Shown one piece after another: positions 19,091-28,645 of a DNA stretch of 64,000 bases. Under the pieces are notes generated by a model that was not told the origin of the DNA, made no database searches, and saw nothing but the letters and a program-made list of their open reading frames with translations. This DNA is from Gammaproteobacteria bacterium (GTDB lineage Bacteria > Pseudomonadota > Gammaproteobacteria > Ga0077536): positions 62,001-126,000 of the forward strand of contig JAJFJQ010000046.1 in assembly GCA_021773835.1 (NCBI GenBank), given 5' to 3'. Both the position numbers and the translations under genes were made by a program. Every line of letters begins with the position of its first letter. Position 1 is the stretch's first letter.

Positions 19091-20251
19091 CTACCAGAGC
19101 TTCTTGCTTGCCAGGCGTGCGCCTTCGGCCAGTGATTCAAATTTCTTCCACACCACCGACGCGGCAACCATCTCCCAACCGGCGAATGTGCCAAAGCCAC
19201 AATCGGCGCCCGCGATCACGCGCTCCTTGTCTCCCACGGCGTCGACGGCCTCAAGGATGCGATTACAGATCACCTGTGGATGCTCGATATAGTTCACCGT
19301 GGAGTCGATCACGCCGGGGATCAACAAGGCATCTTTCGGGATAGGATTTTGCTTCAAGGAGACGTATTCATGCTGATGGCGCGGGTTAGCAAACTCGAGT
19401 GAAAAAGCACCAACGTTAGCCTCAGAGATAACCGGCAAGATGTCAGCCATCGGCACATCATGGTCATGCGGCCCATCGTAGTTACCCCAGCACACATGCA
19501 ACCGGATCCGATCTTTGGGAATGTTGACACACGCCTCGTTGATGGCATCGATATGGATCGCGATGGCATCTTGGAAATCTTTCAACGTGCCGTTTTGGAA
19601 CATGCCGTGCCATTCCATTGCCAAGTCCGGACAGTCGAGCTGCAACAAATAGCCACGGCTATGGATCAATTCATATTCTTGGCGCAATTCGCGTGCAACC
19701 GCACGCACATAACTCTCGTGTGAATCGTAATGGCCGGCGTTACGCATGGTCGTGCAGACAATACCGGGCGAGGCGGCGGTCATGAATGTCTCGGTGTACT
19801 TACCAGCGTTATCGGCAAGCGCGGCGTCGAACATATCGCACTCGCGGATAGCGGGATCGAGCGATTTATATTTAACCTCACGATCTGCCGCCGGGGCGTC
19901 GAACACCTTCGACATAATCATCCCGCGTCCTTCCCAAATTGCACCGAAATCTGGATGATCGGCAAAGTCGCGGAACGGTTCGCGCTCGCTTACCCCATCG
20001 AAGCCACTAAGGCGTTGGGCGACGTAGGTCTGAAAGCCAACCCGGGGTTGCTCGCCATCGTTAATAACGTCGACCCCAGAATCGATTTCCATCTTCACGC
20101 AGTGGCGAACCCCGCTTTCGGCGAGTTTGTCCATGCGATCGCGATCAACGCTTTCGCGTGCCTCTTCGGCGATGAGCAGGTCAGAAAGTTCTCGATCACG
20201 TGGCAGGCTACCGACGTGCGTGGTCAGGATCCGGTCTTGGCTGTTTTTCAT
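19091..20251 (-). CDS. MetE C-terminal-domain-like protein (cobalamin-independent methyltransferase family)
   Basis: 386 residues from the ATG at 20251, which has AGGGGGA at good spacing; an upstream in-frame GTG is unlikely. It keeps the zinc-site pattern of MetE: His-x-Cys in RLHVCWGNY, a Glu in FSLEFAN, and Cys in GADCGFG. The N-terminal signature is ILTTHVGSLPR. It lacks the N-terminal half of classical MetE (about 750 residues), so it belongs to the short family that includes epoxyalkane:CoM transferase and uncharacterised methyl- or thiol-transferring enzymes. It would handle a thiol or methyl donor; substrate unknown. It is the first gene of a run with DUF485 and actP. Confidence 0.85.
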   Translation of the reverse strand: MKNSQDRILTTHVGSLPRDRELSDLLIAEEARESVDRDRMDKLAESGVRHCVKMEIDSGVDVINDGEQPRVGFQTYVAQRLSGFDGVSEREPFRDFADHPDFGAIWEGRGMIMSKVFDAPAADREVKYKSLDPAIRECDMFDAALADNAGKYTETFMTAASPGIVCTTMRNAGHYDSHESYVRAVARELRQEYELIHSRGYLLQLDCPDLAMEWHGMFQNGTLKDFQDAIAIHIDAINEACVNIPKDRIRLHVCWGNYDGPHDHDVPMADILPVISEANVGAFSLEFANPRHQHEYVSLKQNPIPKDALLIPGVIDSTVNYIEHPQVICNRILEAVDAVGDKERVIAGADCGFGTFAGWEMVAASVVWKKFESLAEGARLASKKLW

Positions 20252-20703
20252 TATTCCCCCTAGTGGTGCACCGCAGCAGGGCGCCGCTGTCACAATTCGG
20301 CGGAGAGTTTACACTGAAGCGGGAAGATGCGGTTAGCGTTGGCTTGGCCCGAGGAAAGGACATCATGCAAAATCGGAATGCGGGCCTAGGTTGCTCGCAG
20401 TCCGTCAACAACCGATCCGCGCAACCCGCGTCGTCGAAAGCCCCGCGGTCACATTTCTAGAGCGAGTCAGAGGCACTAAGTGCGCTCCGCACGACTAAAA
20501 CGTAGCCGGCCATTATTGGTAGAATTTCGCCCACAACATCGAAGACGACGCGGGTGGCCTAAAATCGTATCGAACAGAATTCTGGCCGCCGGACGGTGCA
20601 ATATATGAAAGTCACTCACTACAGCATTAGAAATCTTTAAACGGGCGCAGCTTCGCGCAATGGCAACTTTTCAACAATAACTAGTAACTTCAAGGACCAA
20701 CCC
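20252..20703 (+). other. divergent intergenic region between the MetE-like gene and hyuA
   Basis: About 450 bp between divergent transcription units, so it must hold promoters for both directions. Reading frames in it lack ribosome sites and family resemblance. The hyuA ribosome site (AAGGACC) is at 20693-20699. I saw no operator-like palindrome I would defend. Confidence 0.35.
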
Positions 20704-22791
20704 ATGCCCTATCGAATCTCCGTCGACACCGGCGGTACCTTTACTGATGTCGTTGTAACCGATAGCGACGGCCGTTTCACGGTCGGCAAAGCACTTACCG
20801 ATAAGCAACGCGCGTTTGCGAGTATCGAAGCCGCGATTAAGGTGGCGGCGGAAGAACTGGGCATTACCAGTAGCGACTTGATCGCCGATTCCTCCATGTT
20901 CGTCTACGGCACAACCCGCGCGACGAACGGCATCATTGAACGCAAAATAGCACGAACCGCATTTCTGTCGACCCACGGTTTTCCAGACATTTTGCTATTG
21001 AAGGAAGGCGGTAAATCCGAACCGCATAACCTCCAAGTCGAATATCCAGATCCGTATATCCCGCGCCGTTTGACCTTTGAGATCCCGGAGCGCGTCAACG
21101 CCGAAGGCGGAGTGGAATCACCACTCGACGAACAAGCCGTGCGTGCCTTACTCGCAAGCTTTCCGGCTAAAAACATCGAAGCCATTGCGGTATGTCTGCT
21201 GTGGTCGATCGCCAATCCAGCGCACGAGTTGCGACTCGGCGAATTGATCAGCGAAATACTCCCGGAGGTGCCGTTCACACTGTCGCATAAACTCAATCCG
21301 ATCTTGCGTGAATATCGACGTGCGTCATCCACCTCGATCGACGCATCGTTAAAACCGATGATGCAAGCTTATCTAACGACCTTGGAATCCGACCTGCGCA
21401 ATGCCGGATATCAAAACGACGTATTGGTCAGTACCTCCTTCGGCGGCGTAATGCATCTACGCGACGTCGTCGAACGTCCAATTTTTCTGGTGAAGTCTGG
21501 TCCCGCGATGGCACCCGTGGCCGGACTGGCGTACGTGAACGCAGAAGATCTAGCGACCGACGTGATCATTTGCGATGCGGGCGGCACCACATTCGATGTG
21601 AGCTTAGTACGCGATGGTTTAGTTGAATTTTCACGCGATACCTGGCTTGGGCCGCAATGGGTCGGGGACAATCTCGGCATGGCATCGGTCGCGGTACACA
21701 GCATCGGTGCCGGCGGTGGCTCGATTGCGTGGGTTGATTCCGGTGGTCTATTGCGCGTTGGCCCACATTCTGCCGGCTCCGAACCTGGTCCTGCTTGCTA
21801 CGGCGGTGGCGGCGATCAACCGACGGTTACCGACGCCGCGGTAACGCTCGGGTATATCGATCCCGCGCATTTTCTCGGCGGCCGCATGAAACTCGACGAA
21901 GACGCAGCGCGGGCGACCATCGCTACACTCGCAGAGAAGCTTGGCGAATCGGTCGAACGTGCGGCGTTCGCGGTCATGGCGGTTGCCAACGAGAACATGA
22001 TCCAAGCGATAAAAGAATTGACCATTAACGAGGGCATCGATCCGAGCGAATCGGTGCTTGTTGCAGGCGGCGGCGCCGGGGGATTGAACATCGTTCCAAT
22101 CGCCGCCGAGCTCGGTTGCAAGACCGTGCTCGTTCCGCGCACCGCCGGTGCACTTAGCGCATCGGGCATGCAATTCTCCGACATCATTACCGAAGCCGGC
22201 GCGAGCCGTCTCACCCACTCCGAAGAATTCGATTTCGATGGCGTCAATGCGGCGCTCAGGTCCATCGATGAGAGCCTCGACGAATTTGCCGGTCGGCTAC
22301 GCCAACGCGGCTTCACCGATATCGAGAAACGCTATTTCGTCGAGGCGCGCTACCGCTTTCAGGTTTGGGAACTTGAAATCCCAGTGGCCAAAAGTAGTTT
22401 CGATGGACCCGCGGACGTTGATGCATTAGTGGCCGAATTCCATCGCGTGCATGAGCGCGTTTTCGCCATCCAAGATTTGGGGCAGGCAGTCGAATGCCTC
22501 AACTGGCGCGGCCGCCTCATTGCAGGAGTCAACCAGCCGTCACTAGAACCGGCACATACACCGACCGGCTCGGCGGCGTCGGCCGAGCGTCACCGCCAAG
22601 CTTATTTCGCGGGGGGCTTTCTTGATACGGCAATCTATGTCGGCAACCAACTCGATGTCGGCGCGGTGATAGAAGGCCCAGCGATCGTCGAAGAACCAAC
22701 TTCAACGTTGGTGGTGTATCCGGGGTCAGTGGCGCGGGTTAGCGCGGGCGGCCGCTATATTCTCACGCCACCAGCGGAGGCAGAGCTATGA
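20704..22791 (+). CDS. hyuA: HyuA-type hydantoinase/oxoprolinase subunit A
   Basis: 695 residues. The N-terminal IDs are SVDTGGTFTDVVV and YGTTRATNGIIER; the central ATPase part has CDAGGTTFDVSLV and GPACYGGGGDQPTVTDA; then NENMIQAIKELTINEGID and VAGGGAGG. This is the ATP-binding subunit of the hydantoinase A / 5-oxoprolinase / acetone carboxylase family. With HyuB it opens cyclic amides such as hydantoins or 5-oxoproline using ATP. Which ring it takes cannot be told from the sequence. It overlaps hyuB by 4 bp (ATGA), so the subunits are translationally coupled. Confidence 0.93.
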   Translation: MPYRISVDTGGTFTDVVVTDSDGRFTVGKALTDKQRAFASIEAAIKVAAEELGITSSDLIADSSMFVYGTTRATNGIIERKIARTAFLSTHGFPDILLLKEGGKSEPHNLQVEYPDPYIPRRLTFEIPERVNAEGGVESPLDEQAVRALLASFPAKNIEAIAVCLLWSIANPAHELRLGELISEILPEVPFTLSHKLNPILREYRRASSTSIDASLKPMMQAYLTTLESDLRNAGYQNDVLVSTSFGGVMHLRDVVERPIFLVKSGPAMAPVAGLAYVNAEDLATDVIICDAGGTTFDVSLVRDGLVEFSRDTWLGPQWVGDNLGMASVAVHSIGAGGGSIAWVDSGGLLRVGPHSAGSEPGPACYGGGGDQPTVTDAAVTLGYIDPAHFLGGRMKLDEDAARATIATLAEKLGESVERAAFAVMAVANENMIQAIKELTINEGIDPSESVLVAGGGAGGLNIVPIAAELGCKTVLVPRTAGALSASGMQFSDIITEAGASRLTHSEEFDFDGVNAALRSIDESLDEFAGRLRQRGFTDIEKRYFVEARYRFQVWELEIPVAKSSFDGPADVDALVAEFHRVHERVFAIQDLGQAVECLNWRGRLIAGVNQPSLEPAHTPTGSAASAERHRQAYFAGGFLDTAIYVGNQLDVGAVIEGPAIVEEPTSTLVVYPGSVARVSAGGRYILTPPAEAEL

Positions 22792-24590
22792 ACAAACCCG
22801 AGAGCAATCCGTCGAAATCCGAAATCGATCCGATCTTAATGGCGGTGTTAGGTAATCGCCTCAACGCGATCGTGCGTGAAATGTCGAACACTTTGCTGCG
22901 CACAGCGCGCTCAGCGGTGTTGGCCGTTGTGCGCGATTTCTCGTGTTCGATCGTCACCGGCGACAATCAGATGCTATGCCCAGGCGAGGGTTTGCCGGTG
23001 CATATCTTTGGCAGTTCACTGCAAACCCAAGCAATGTGTGACTTGCATGACGACCTAACCCCAGGCGATGCCTTTCTGCACAACGATCCCTATCTGGGTA
23101 ACACGCATCCGGCCGACCATATGATCATGGCGCCGGTGATCATCGATGGGGTGCATCTGTTTACGACCTGTGCGAAGGCACACCAGGCCGATTGCGGCAA
23201 TTCGATCCCGAGCACCTACCATGCCTATGCAAAGGACGTATACGATGAAGGATCGTTGATCTTTCCATGTGTGCGCGTGCAAAAAAACTATGAAAACGTC
23301 GACGACATAATTCGCATGTGTCGGCGACGCATTCGGGTGCCGGAACAATGGTACGGCGACTACTTAGCGACAGTCGGTGCTGCTCGCATTGGAGAGCGGC
23401 GCTTGGTCGAATTAGTCAACCGTTACGGTATCGATACGATGCAACAATTCATCGGCGAATGGTTTTCCTACTCAGAACGACGCATGGCGGAGGCGATTAA
23501 GAAGCTGCCGAGCGGCACGCTGAAAAATGTTGGTCACTACGATCCCTTCCCACCCGTGTTGCCCGATGGACTCGATGTGCGCGTCGACGTGGCGGTCGAT
23601 GCGGAGGAAGGTCGCATCGAGGTTGATTTAACGCACAACGAAGACAACAAAGCTTTTGGTCTTAATCAATCCGTAGCCTGTGCCACGAGCAACGCCATGG
23701 CGGGCGTGTTCAATTGCCTCGACCACGACGTTCCGCACAATGCCGGAAGCTTTTCGAGAGTAACCGTCAAGCTACGTGAAGGATGCATCACCGGGATCCC
23801 CAAGTTCCCACATAGCTGTTCAATGGCCACGACCAATATCGCCGATCGGATCGTTAATACGACGCAATCGGCATTCGCCGCCATTGGCGATGGCCACGGC
23901 CTGGCCGAGGGTGCGATGGGCATGGGTGCCGGTGCCGGCGTTATCTCAGGACATGACTGGCGGCGCGACGGGCCCTACATCAATCAAGAATGGGTGATTG
24001 CCAACGGCGGTCCCGGTACACCGACAACCGATGGATGGCTCAATTATGGTTTGCCGGTCGTCGGCGGTCTGATGTATCGCGGTAGTGTCGAGGTGGACGA
24101 GTCGAAATATCCGATGATGTTCAAATCCATGCGCGTCGTTACCGGTGGTGGCGGGGCCGGACGTTTTCGCGGATCACCGGGCGCTGAAGTTATCTACGGC
24201 CCACGCAAAGACCCGATGACGGTCGTGATCTCCTGTGATGGCCAGGTCAATCCGCCGCAAGGGGTCCGTGGTGGGCATCCCGGTCCCGCAGCGTCAACAT
24301 TTAAGGTCGATACCGCGGGTAAAGAACAAAAATTGCCCGGGGTTGTCGAATGCCGGCTCGAGCCCGGCGAGTGGGTGCGAGGCGTCGATGCCGGCGGCGG
24401 CGGTTACGGCACGCCGCTTGAACGGGATCCAGAAAGAGTGCTGAAGGATGTGCTGGAACGCTGGGAAACCACCGAGCGCGCGAGCGACGTCTACGGCGTG
24501 ATCTTTACCGGTTCAATCGACGACGATTCGCTCGCGGTCGACCTTAACGCAACCAGCACTCGGCGGGCTGAGCTCGCATCGAACTCATAG
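22788..24590 (+). CDS. hyuB: HyuB-type hydantoinase/oxoprolinase subunit B
   Basis: 600 residues with the family blocks FLHNDPYLGNTHPADH, HQADCGNSIPSTYHAYAKD, GQVNPPQGVRGGHPG and GGGGYGTPLERDPE. It is the partner of HyuA. Together they form an ATP-dependent cyclic amide hydrolase, or possibly a carboxylase. The start overlaps the hyuA stop. The stop codon overlaps the end of the convergent transporter gene by 6 bp. Confidence 0.93.
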   Translation: MNKPESNPSKSEIDPILMAVLGNRLNAIVREMSNTLLRTARSAVLAVVRDFSCSIVTGDNQMLCPGEGLPVHIFGSSLQTQAMCDLHDDLTPGDAFLHNDPYLGNTHPADHMIMAPVIIDGVHLFTTCAKAHQADCGNSIPSTYHAYAKDVYDEGSLIFPCVRVQKNYENVDDIIRMCRRRIRVPEQWYGDYLATVGAARIGERRLVELVNRYGIDTMQQFIGEWFSYSERRMAEAIKKLPSGTLKNVGHYDPFPPVLPDGLDVRVDVAVDAEEGRIEVDLTHNEDNKAFGLNQSVACATSNAMAGVFNCLDHDVPHNAGSFSRVTVKLREGCITGIPKFPHSCSMATTNIADRIVNTTQSAFAAIGDGHGLAEGAMGMGAGAGVISGHDWRRDGPYINQEWVIANGGPGTPTTDGWLNYGLPVVGGLMYRGSVEVDESKYPMMFKSMRVVTGGGGAGRFRGSPGAEVIYGPRKDPMTVVISCDGQVNPPQGVRGGHPGPAASTFKVDTAGKEQKLPGVVECRLEPGEWVRGVDAGGGGYGTPLERDPERVLKDVLERWETTERASDVYGVIFTGSIDDDSLAVDLNATSTRRAELASNS

Positions 24591-25970
24591 ATTGCTCGGG
24601 AGTAGGAACATACCAACCGAGGTTACCGCGAAGCATGCCATTGCAACGAGGAAGGTATAGCCAACGACATCTCCAAATTTCATCCGTGTGACGGCGAGGA
24701 TCGGGATCGCAAAAAACGGTTGGATCAAATTCGTTAATGAATCGCCATACGCATACGCCAAGGTGATCGTGACGACTGAAACGTCCAGTGTTTGGCCCGC
24801 TGGGATCAGAAACGGCGCCTCGATCATCCACTTTGATCCAGCCGACGGAACAAACAGATTCATGAAGCCCGAATAGACATAGACGATAAATGGATAAGTC
24901 GTTTGCGTCGCAATCTCTGCAAACAGACTACCCAACCATTTGCCGAGGCCGGTGAACTGCAGCAAGCCGAAAATTCCGGCGTAAAACGGAAACTGAACGA
25001 TGATGCCCCACGCCGAATCAACGCCGGCTCGGCACGCCCGCAAGAACGGTAGCGGTTTTCCATGCAAGATCAGCGCGAGTACAAGGAAGGTAATGTTGTA
25101 GGCGTTGATCGTCCAACTAACCCCGAAGCCCTTGGTCGCGATCGCATAACCCAATGGGTAGGTCAGGAGAAGCACGGCCAACCAGGTCCAACCACGAAAT
25201 TGGTCAATGTAATCTGCGGGCGTGCTTGGTGGTGGATCTTCCGGCGGCGGCGTAGGCAAGATGCGATCGATTTGTTCTGCAGTCAGAGTGCGCGGGTTCT
25301 TACGCGGATGTATTAAACACACCGCGATCAATCCGACCAAACCAATGACGGAAATATAGGCAATGTTGTAGCCATTAAATAAGGTCTCGGTTACGGGATA
25401 GATCCGATCGACCACGGGTTCCATGTCGGTTGGATTGAGTAATGGGTTGCCTGGGGTTGCCAATATCAATGGCGCAGAGCCAGACAAACCGCCATGCCAT
25501 ACGGTGCCAACGCCTAGATAAGCCGCAGCGATCAACACTCGAACGTCCGTTTTCGGATTACGTTTTAAGACAAACGGGGTAAACAACGCACATGCGATCA
25601 GGCACACGGCCCAATTCAAGTAACCGGTAATTAGGGAAAAAACGCCCATCACGAGCAAGGCTTGCACTGGCTTGTCCGGATTCGGCAGTGAAGCCATCCA
25701 GTCGAACAATCGATAGGCCGGGCGTGAGGCGACCACCGCGCTCGCGGCCACCATCGCGATGGTGAACTGCATTGCTAAGGTCAGGAGTTTCCAGTTGCCC
25801 TGGCCCCAAGCGAGGATCGTCTCTTCGGCCGTTGCGCCCGCGCCGAATAGACACAGCACAATGGCGAGCGCAGTCAGCATCATGCAGATAACCCACGAAT
25901 CCGGCACCCATCGCTCGGTGAATTCCGACAGGCTCGCACCAAAGTCGCGCATTACATTCAAGATGACCAT
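24585..25970 (-). CDS. short-chain fatty-acid transporter, AtoE-like
   Basis: 461 residues from the ATG at 25970, preceded by GAGGAGTCAT; the frame starts four codons earlier at a TTG. About 11 membrane helices. Characteristic segments are ERWVPDSWVICMMLTA, GVGTVWHGGLSGSAPL, SGFMNLFVPSAGSKWMIEAP and AYAYGDSLTNLIQPFFAIPI, as in the AtoE family. It probably imports short-chain carboxylates. Tail-to-tail with hyuB. Confidence 0.88.
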   Translation of the reverse strand: MVILNVMRDFGASLSEFTERWVPDSWVICMMLTALAIVLCLFGAGATAEETILAWGQGNWKLLTLAMQFTIAMVAASAVVASRPAYRLFDWMASLPNPDKPVQALLVMGVFSLITGYLNWAVCLIACALFTPFVLKRNPKTDVRVLIAAAYLGVGTVWHGGLSGSAPLILATPGNPLLNPTDMEPVVDRIYPVTETLFNGYNIAYISVIGLVGLIAVCLIHPRKNPRTLTAEQIDRILPTPPPEDPPPSTPADYIDQFRGWTWLAVLLLTYPLGYAIATKGFGVSWTINAYNITFLVLALILHGKPLPFLRACRAGVDSAWGIIVQFPFYAGIFGLLQFTGLGKWLGSLFAEIATQTTYPFIVYVYSGFMNLFVPSAGSKWMIEAPFLIPAGQTLDVSVVTITLAYAYGDSLTNLIQPFFAIPILAVTRMKFGDVVGYTFLVAMACFAVTSVGMFLLPSNL

Positions 25971-26344
25971 ATGACTCCTCAATCCGAAAAATATTAGGTG
26001 TTCGCTGAGCGGATCGTAGCGATAATGCTATGGATCCCGCACCCAGACCGATAGCACCGCATGATAAACGCTCGCTGTTGTGAAAGCCCCTGTGGCGATC
26101 GGTACTGCCTCGTCGACGTTGTGCATGGTGTCTTCGATAACGCAGGTGGCTACTAATGCGCCCATCCTCAGTAGCGGTATTTGCAACGCATCTGTGGATA
26201 GCCGCCACACTATCTTATTGTTGCGAAAATGCAACTTTATCGTGGACCATCGGCGGTGATATGATGCCGGGACTAGAGAACGTATTACTTTGAACGTTAT
26301 AGAAATAACGCGTTCAAGCATCATACATAAATCGGGTGAGATTA
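25971..26344 (+). other. divergent intergenic region before the autotransporter-type gene
   Basis: About 370 bp carrying promoters for the AtoE-like transporter (minus) and the outer-membrane protein (plus). A frame on the minus strand crosses it but lacks a ribosome site and any family pattern. AT-rich patches lie around 26210-26235 and 26285-26345. No defined site recognised. Confidence 0.3.
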
Positions 26345-27751
26345 ATGAAAATAACGTTTGGTAAATTTGCAACGATCATCATGCTCAGTGCGGCGAGCCA
26401 AGTGGCACCCGGTACCACGCTAGTCGACGATCTAGAGAGTGTCAGTGGTACGGATGCGCAGCGAGCGATGGCGACCCCCATAGGGACGGCCTGCCCAACA
26501 GGACTCGCCCCAGGCGTCCCTGGTGCAAGCCCCAGTAGTATGGGGGTTCTGCTAAGTCGTGATTTCAGAGATCGTTGTACGGAAGTCGTCGTTGCGACAC
26601 TTAGCTCCTCGCCATCGGGTCCATCGGGTCCTTCGTCACCCTCGAGTAGTTCATTAGCCTCCGAGGCACAGGCGGGGTTACAAGGGATGGCGCCCGAAGA
26701 AGGCGCGGTGTTGGCCACATCGCAGGTCGATGCGGGCGAGACGCAGATGAATAACATCGGCGATCGCTTATCTTCATTCCATGGCGGCGGCGGTGCTACA
26801 GGATTGGTCTATCGGAACAATAGCGGCTTCAATTGGTCTTCCGGCGCTGCGGGTGACGGTGCCTCACCGTGGGGCTTTTTCATTAACGGTCTATACGTCA
26901 CCTCGGACCGTGATTCGACCTCGCGCGAGTCGGGCTTCGAGGCAGACGATTTCGGCGTGACTGGCGGTATCGATTACACTTTTTCCGACAAGTTCATCTT
27001 CGGCGTTGCCTTCGGCTACAAAAATTCCGATGCCGACATCGACGCGAACGGCGGCACCCTCGAGACCGATTCGAATAGTTACTTCGCCTATTGGTCTCTA
27101 TATCCGGACGACCGATGGTATGTCGATGCGATGGTGGGATATACCGACAACGACCATGATCAAGACCGTGGTATCAACTACACGATAGCCGGTGCTGGAG
27201 CGACCGCTGGAACAACCGTTGTCGTAAGCAATACGGCGGTATCTGAAACAGACAGCGACGAGATTTCGGTTAGCGTCGCCGCTGGTTATAACTTCTATTC
27301 GGGCACCTGGACGCTGAGCCCTTATGGTCGCATCGAGTATGCCGATATTGATGTTGACGGCTTCACAGAGCAAATGGCCCTGACCGGGGCAAATGGGTCT
27401 GGTTTGGCACTGCAGATCGACGACCAAGATTTTGAATCGCTGATGCTGACGTTCGGTGGGCGCGCCACCGCACAATGGGGCGAGCGCTTTTTTCCAGAGG
27501 TGAGTGTTGAGTACGTGCACGAATTTAAGAACAGCAATTCGCCGACCACCGGCCGATTCGTCGACGACGCCTCAGGTACCACCTTCGTCCTATTGACGGA
27601 CCCACCGGATCGAAACTTCGTCAACATTGGCGCCGGTATGAGTGCCGTTGTTTCAGACCAGCTCAGTGGATTTTTCCGGTATCAGGGCTTGGTGGGTTAC
27701 AAAGACTTAAGCGTGCATGCGTTTGAAGTAGGACTACGTCTCTCGTTCTAA
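26345..27751 (+). CDS. outer-membrane protein with autotransporter-type beta-barrel
   Basis: 468 residues from the ATG at 26345, with GGTGAG six bases before it. A signal peptide is followed by a low-complexity Ser/Pro/Gly stretch (SSSPSGPSGPSSPSSSSLAS) and then ETQMNNIGDRLSSFHGGGG, the linker helix seen before autotransporter barrels. The last 270 residues are amphipathic strands (GGIDYTFSDKFIFGVAFGY, VSVAAGYNFYSGTWTLSPYG) ending in the C-terminal Phe expected for Bam-dependent insertion. There is almost no passenger, so it is not a classical exported toxin or adhesin. Its cargo is unknown. Confidence 0.85.
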   Translation: MKITFGKFATIIMLSAASQVAPGTTLVDDLESVSGTDAQRAMATPIGTACPTGLAPGVPGASPSSMGVLLSRDFRDRCTEVVVATLSSSPSGPSGPSSPSSSSLASEAQAGLQGMAPEEGAVLATSQVDAGETQMNNIGDRLSSFHGGGGATGLVYRNNSGFNWSSGAAGDGASPWGFFINGLYVTSDRDSTSRESGFEADDFGVTGGIDYTFSDKFIFGVAFGYKNSDADIDANGGTLETDSNSYFAYWSLYPDDRWYVDAMVGYTDNDHDQDRGINYTIAGAGATAGTTVVVSNTAVSETDSDEISVSVAAGYNFYSGTWTLSPYGRIEYADIDVDGFTEQMALTGANGSGLALQIDDQDFESLMLTFGGRATAQWGERFFPEVSVEYVHEFKNSNSPTTGRFVDDASGTTFVLLTDPPDRNFVNIGAGMSAVVSDQLSGFFRYQGLVGYKDLSVHAFEVGLRLSF

Positions 27752-28572
27752 TCGACTACGGTTGTAATTAGACGACCGATTCGCTCGATGTGCGCTGGCC
27801 AGATCTCTGGCCAGCAGCATCGATGCCCAAACCCCGCTACAACCTCGACGAGTGCGCTTTCCTGCCGCTCAATGACATGCCGAGCAACTTCCACTGGAAC
27901 GTTCTTGTCATGCTCACCAAAAAAATGAAATTGTCGGATCTTCGGAGACAACGGTGGTTCGTTCGCCGGGTTTAGCGATCCGAGTAATGGACTATAGCCG
28001 TGCAACTCTAGCCAGGCCTCGGTATCGAGATTCGCGGCGATCGTAACCAAGGCGTCGAGACGGTGTAAGGCTGGTGCCACTAACATCGCCAGGGTTCCGC
28101 CACCGCTATATCCAATCAGAATTATTTTAGAGTTCGGAAAGCGGGGAATGAGTTCGTTGATTGCGGAGGCGATCTGTTTCACGACTGCGGCGGAATAACG
28201 TGCTGTGGTCCATTGCGACGGATGGCATTTGGCGGTACTACCGTAATAACACGGACGTCCGACAAGGATGCTCGAGGCGGGATCGGCATTAATTAAATCG
28301 AGAATAATTCGGTCGCGTGAGGTTGGATCACGGGCAATCCGGCCGCGACCGAGTGTCGGTGTCCCGTCACCGTCGAGATAAACGTGGATTGGGTCGCCGT
28401 CAACGAAATGACCTTTGGTGTAGGTGATCAACGCCGCCGCTTGCGTTTGACGCTGAAGCCCGTGTTTGGCTGCCGATTTATGAAATCGCGAGGCAGGCGT
28501 GGTGCAGCCAACCAACACATGCACGGCAGCCGCTACGGTAATTATTCTCAGCCACTGTGATTGGGATATCAT
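27748..28572 (-). CDS. lipoprotein alpha/beta hydrolase
   Basis: 274 residues from the ATG at 28572 (an ATG at 28608 would add 12 residues). A lipobox VLVGC puts the lipidated Cys at about 23, so the protein is anchored to a membrane facing the periplasm. The nucleophile elbow is GYSGGG, a late Asp lies in FGEHDKNVP and a His in GFGHRCCW, consistent with a Ser-Asp-His triad. Two Cys pairs may form disulphides. Substrate unknown; it could be an esterase or lipase. The stop codon overlaps the end of the convergent autotransporter-type gene by 4 bp. Confidence 0.82.
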   Translation of the reverse strand: MISQSQWLRIITVAAAVHVLVGCTTPASRFHKSAAKHGLQRQTQAAALITYTKGHFVDGDPIHVYLDGDGTPTLGRGRIARDPTSRDRIILDLINADPASSILVGRPCYYGSTAKCHPSQWTTARYSAAVVKQIASAINELIPRFPNSKIILIGYSGGGTLAMLVAPALHRLDALVTIAANLDTEAWLELHGYSPLLGSLNPANEPPLSPKIRQFHFFGEHDKNVPVEVARHVIERQESALVEVVAGFGHRCCWPEIWPAHIERIGRLITTVVD

Positions 28573-28645
28573 AAGCTTGGAACGGCCAAATGCCGACAAT
28601 TTGGTCATCGGCAATTATCGCAGTGATTGGATCGGGAGCGACAGT

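Noticed and set aside
26028-26372. 114-residue minus-strand frame
   Set aside because: It covers the promoter region and start of the outer-membrane gene and lacks a ribosome site.
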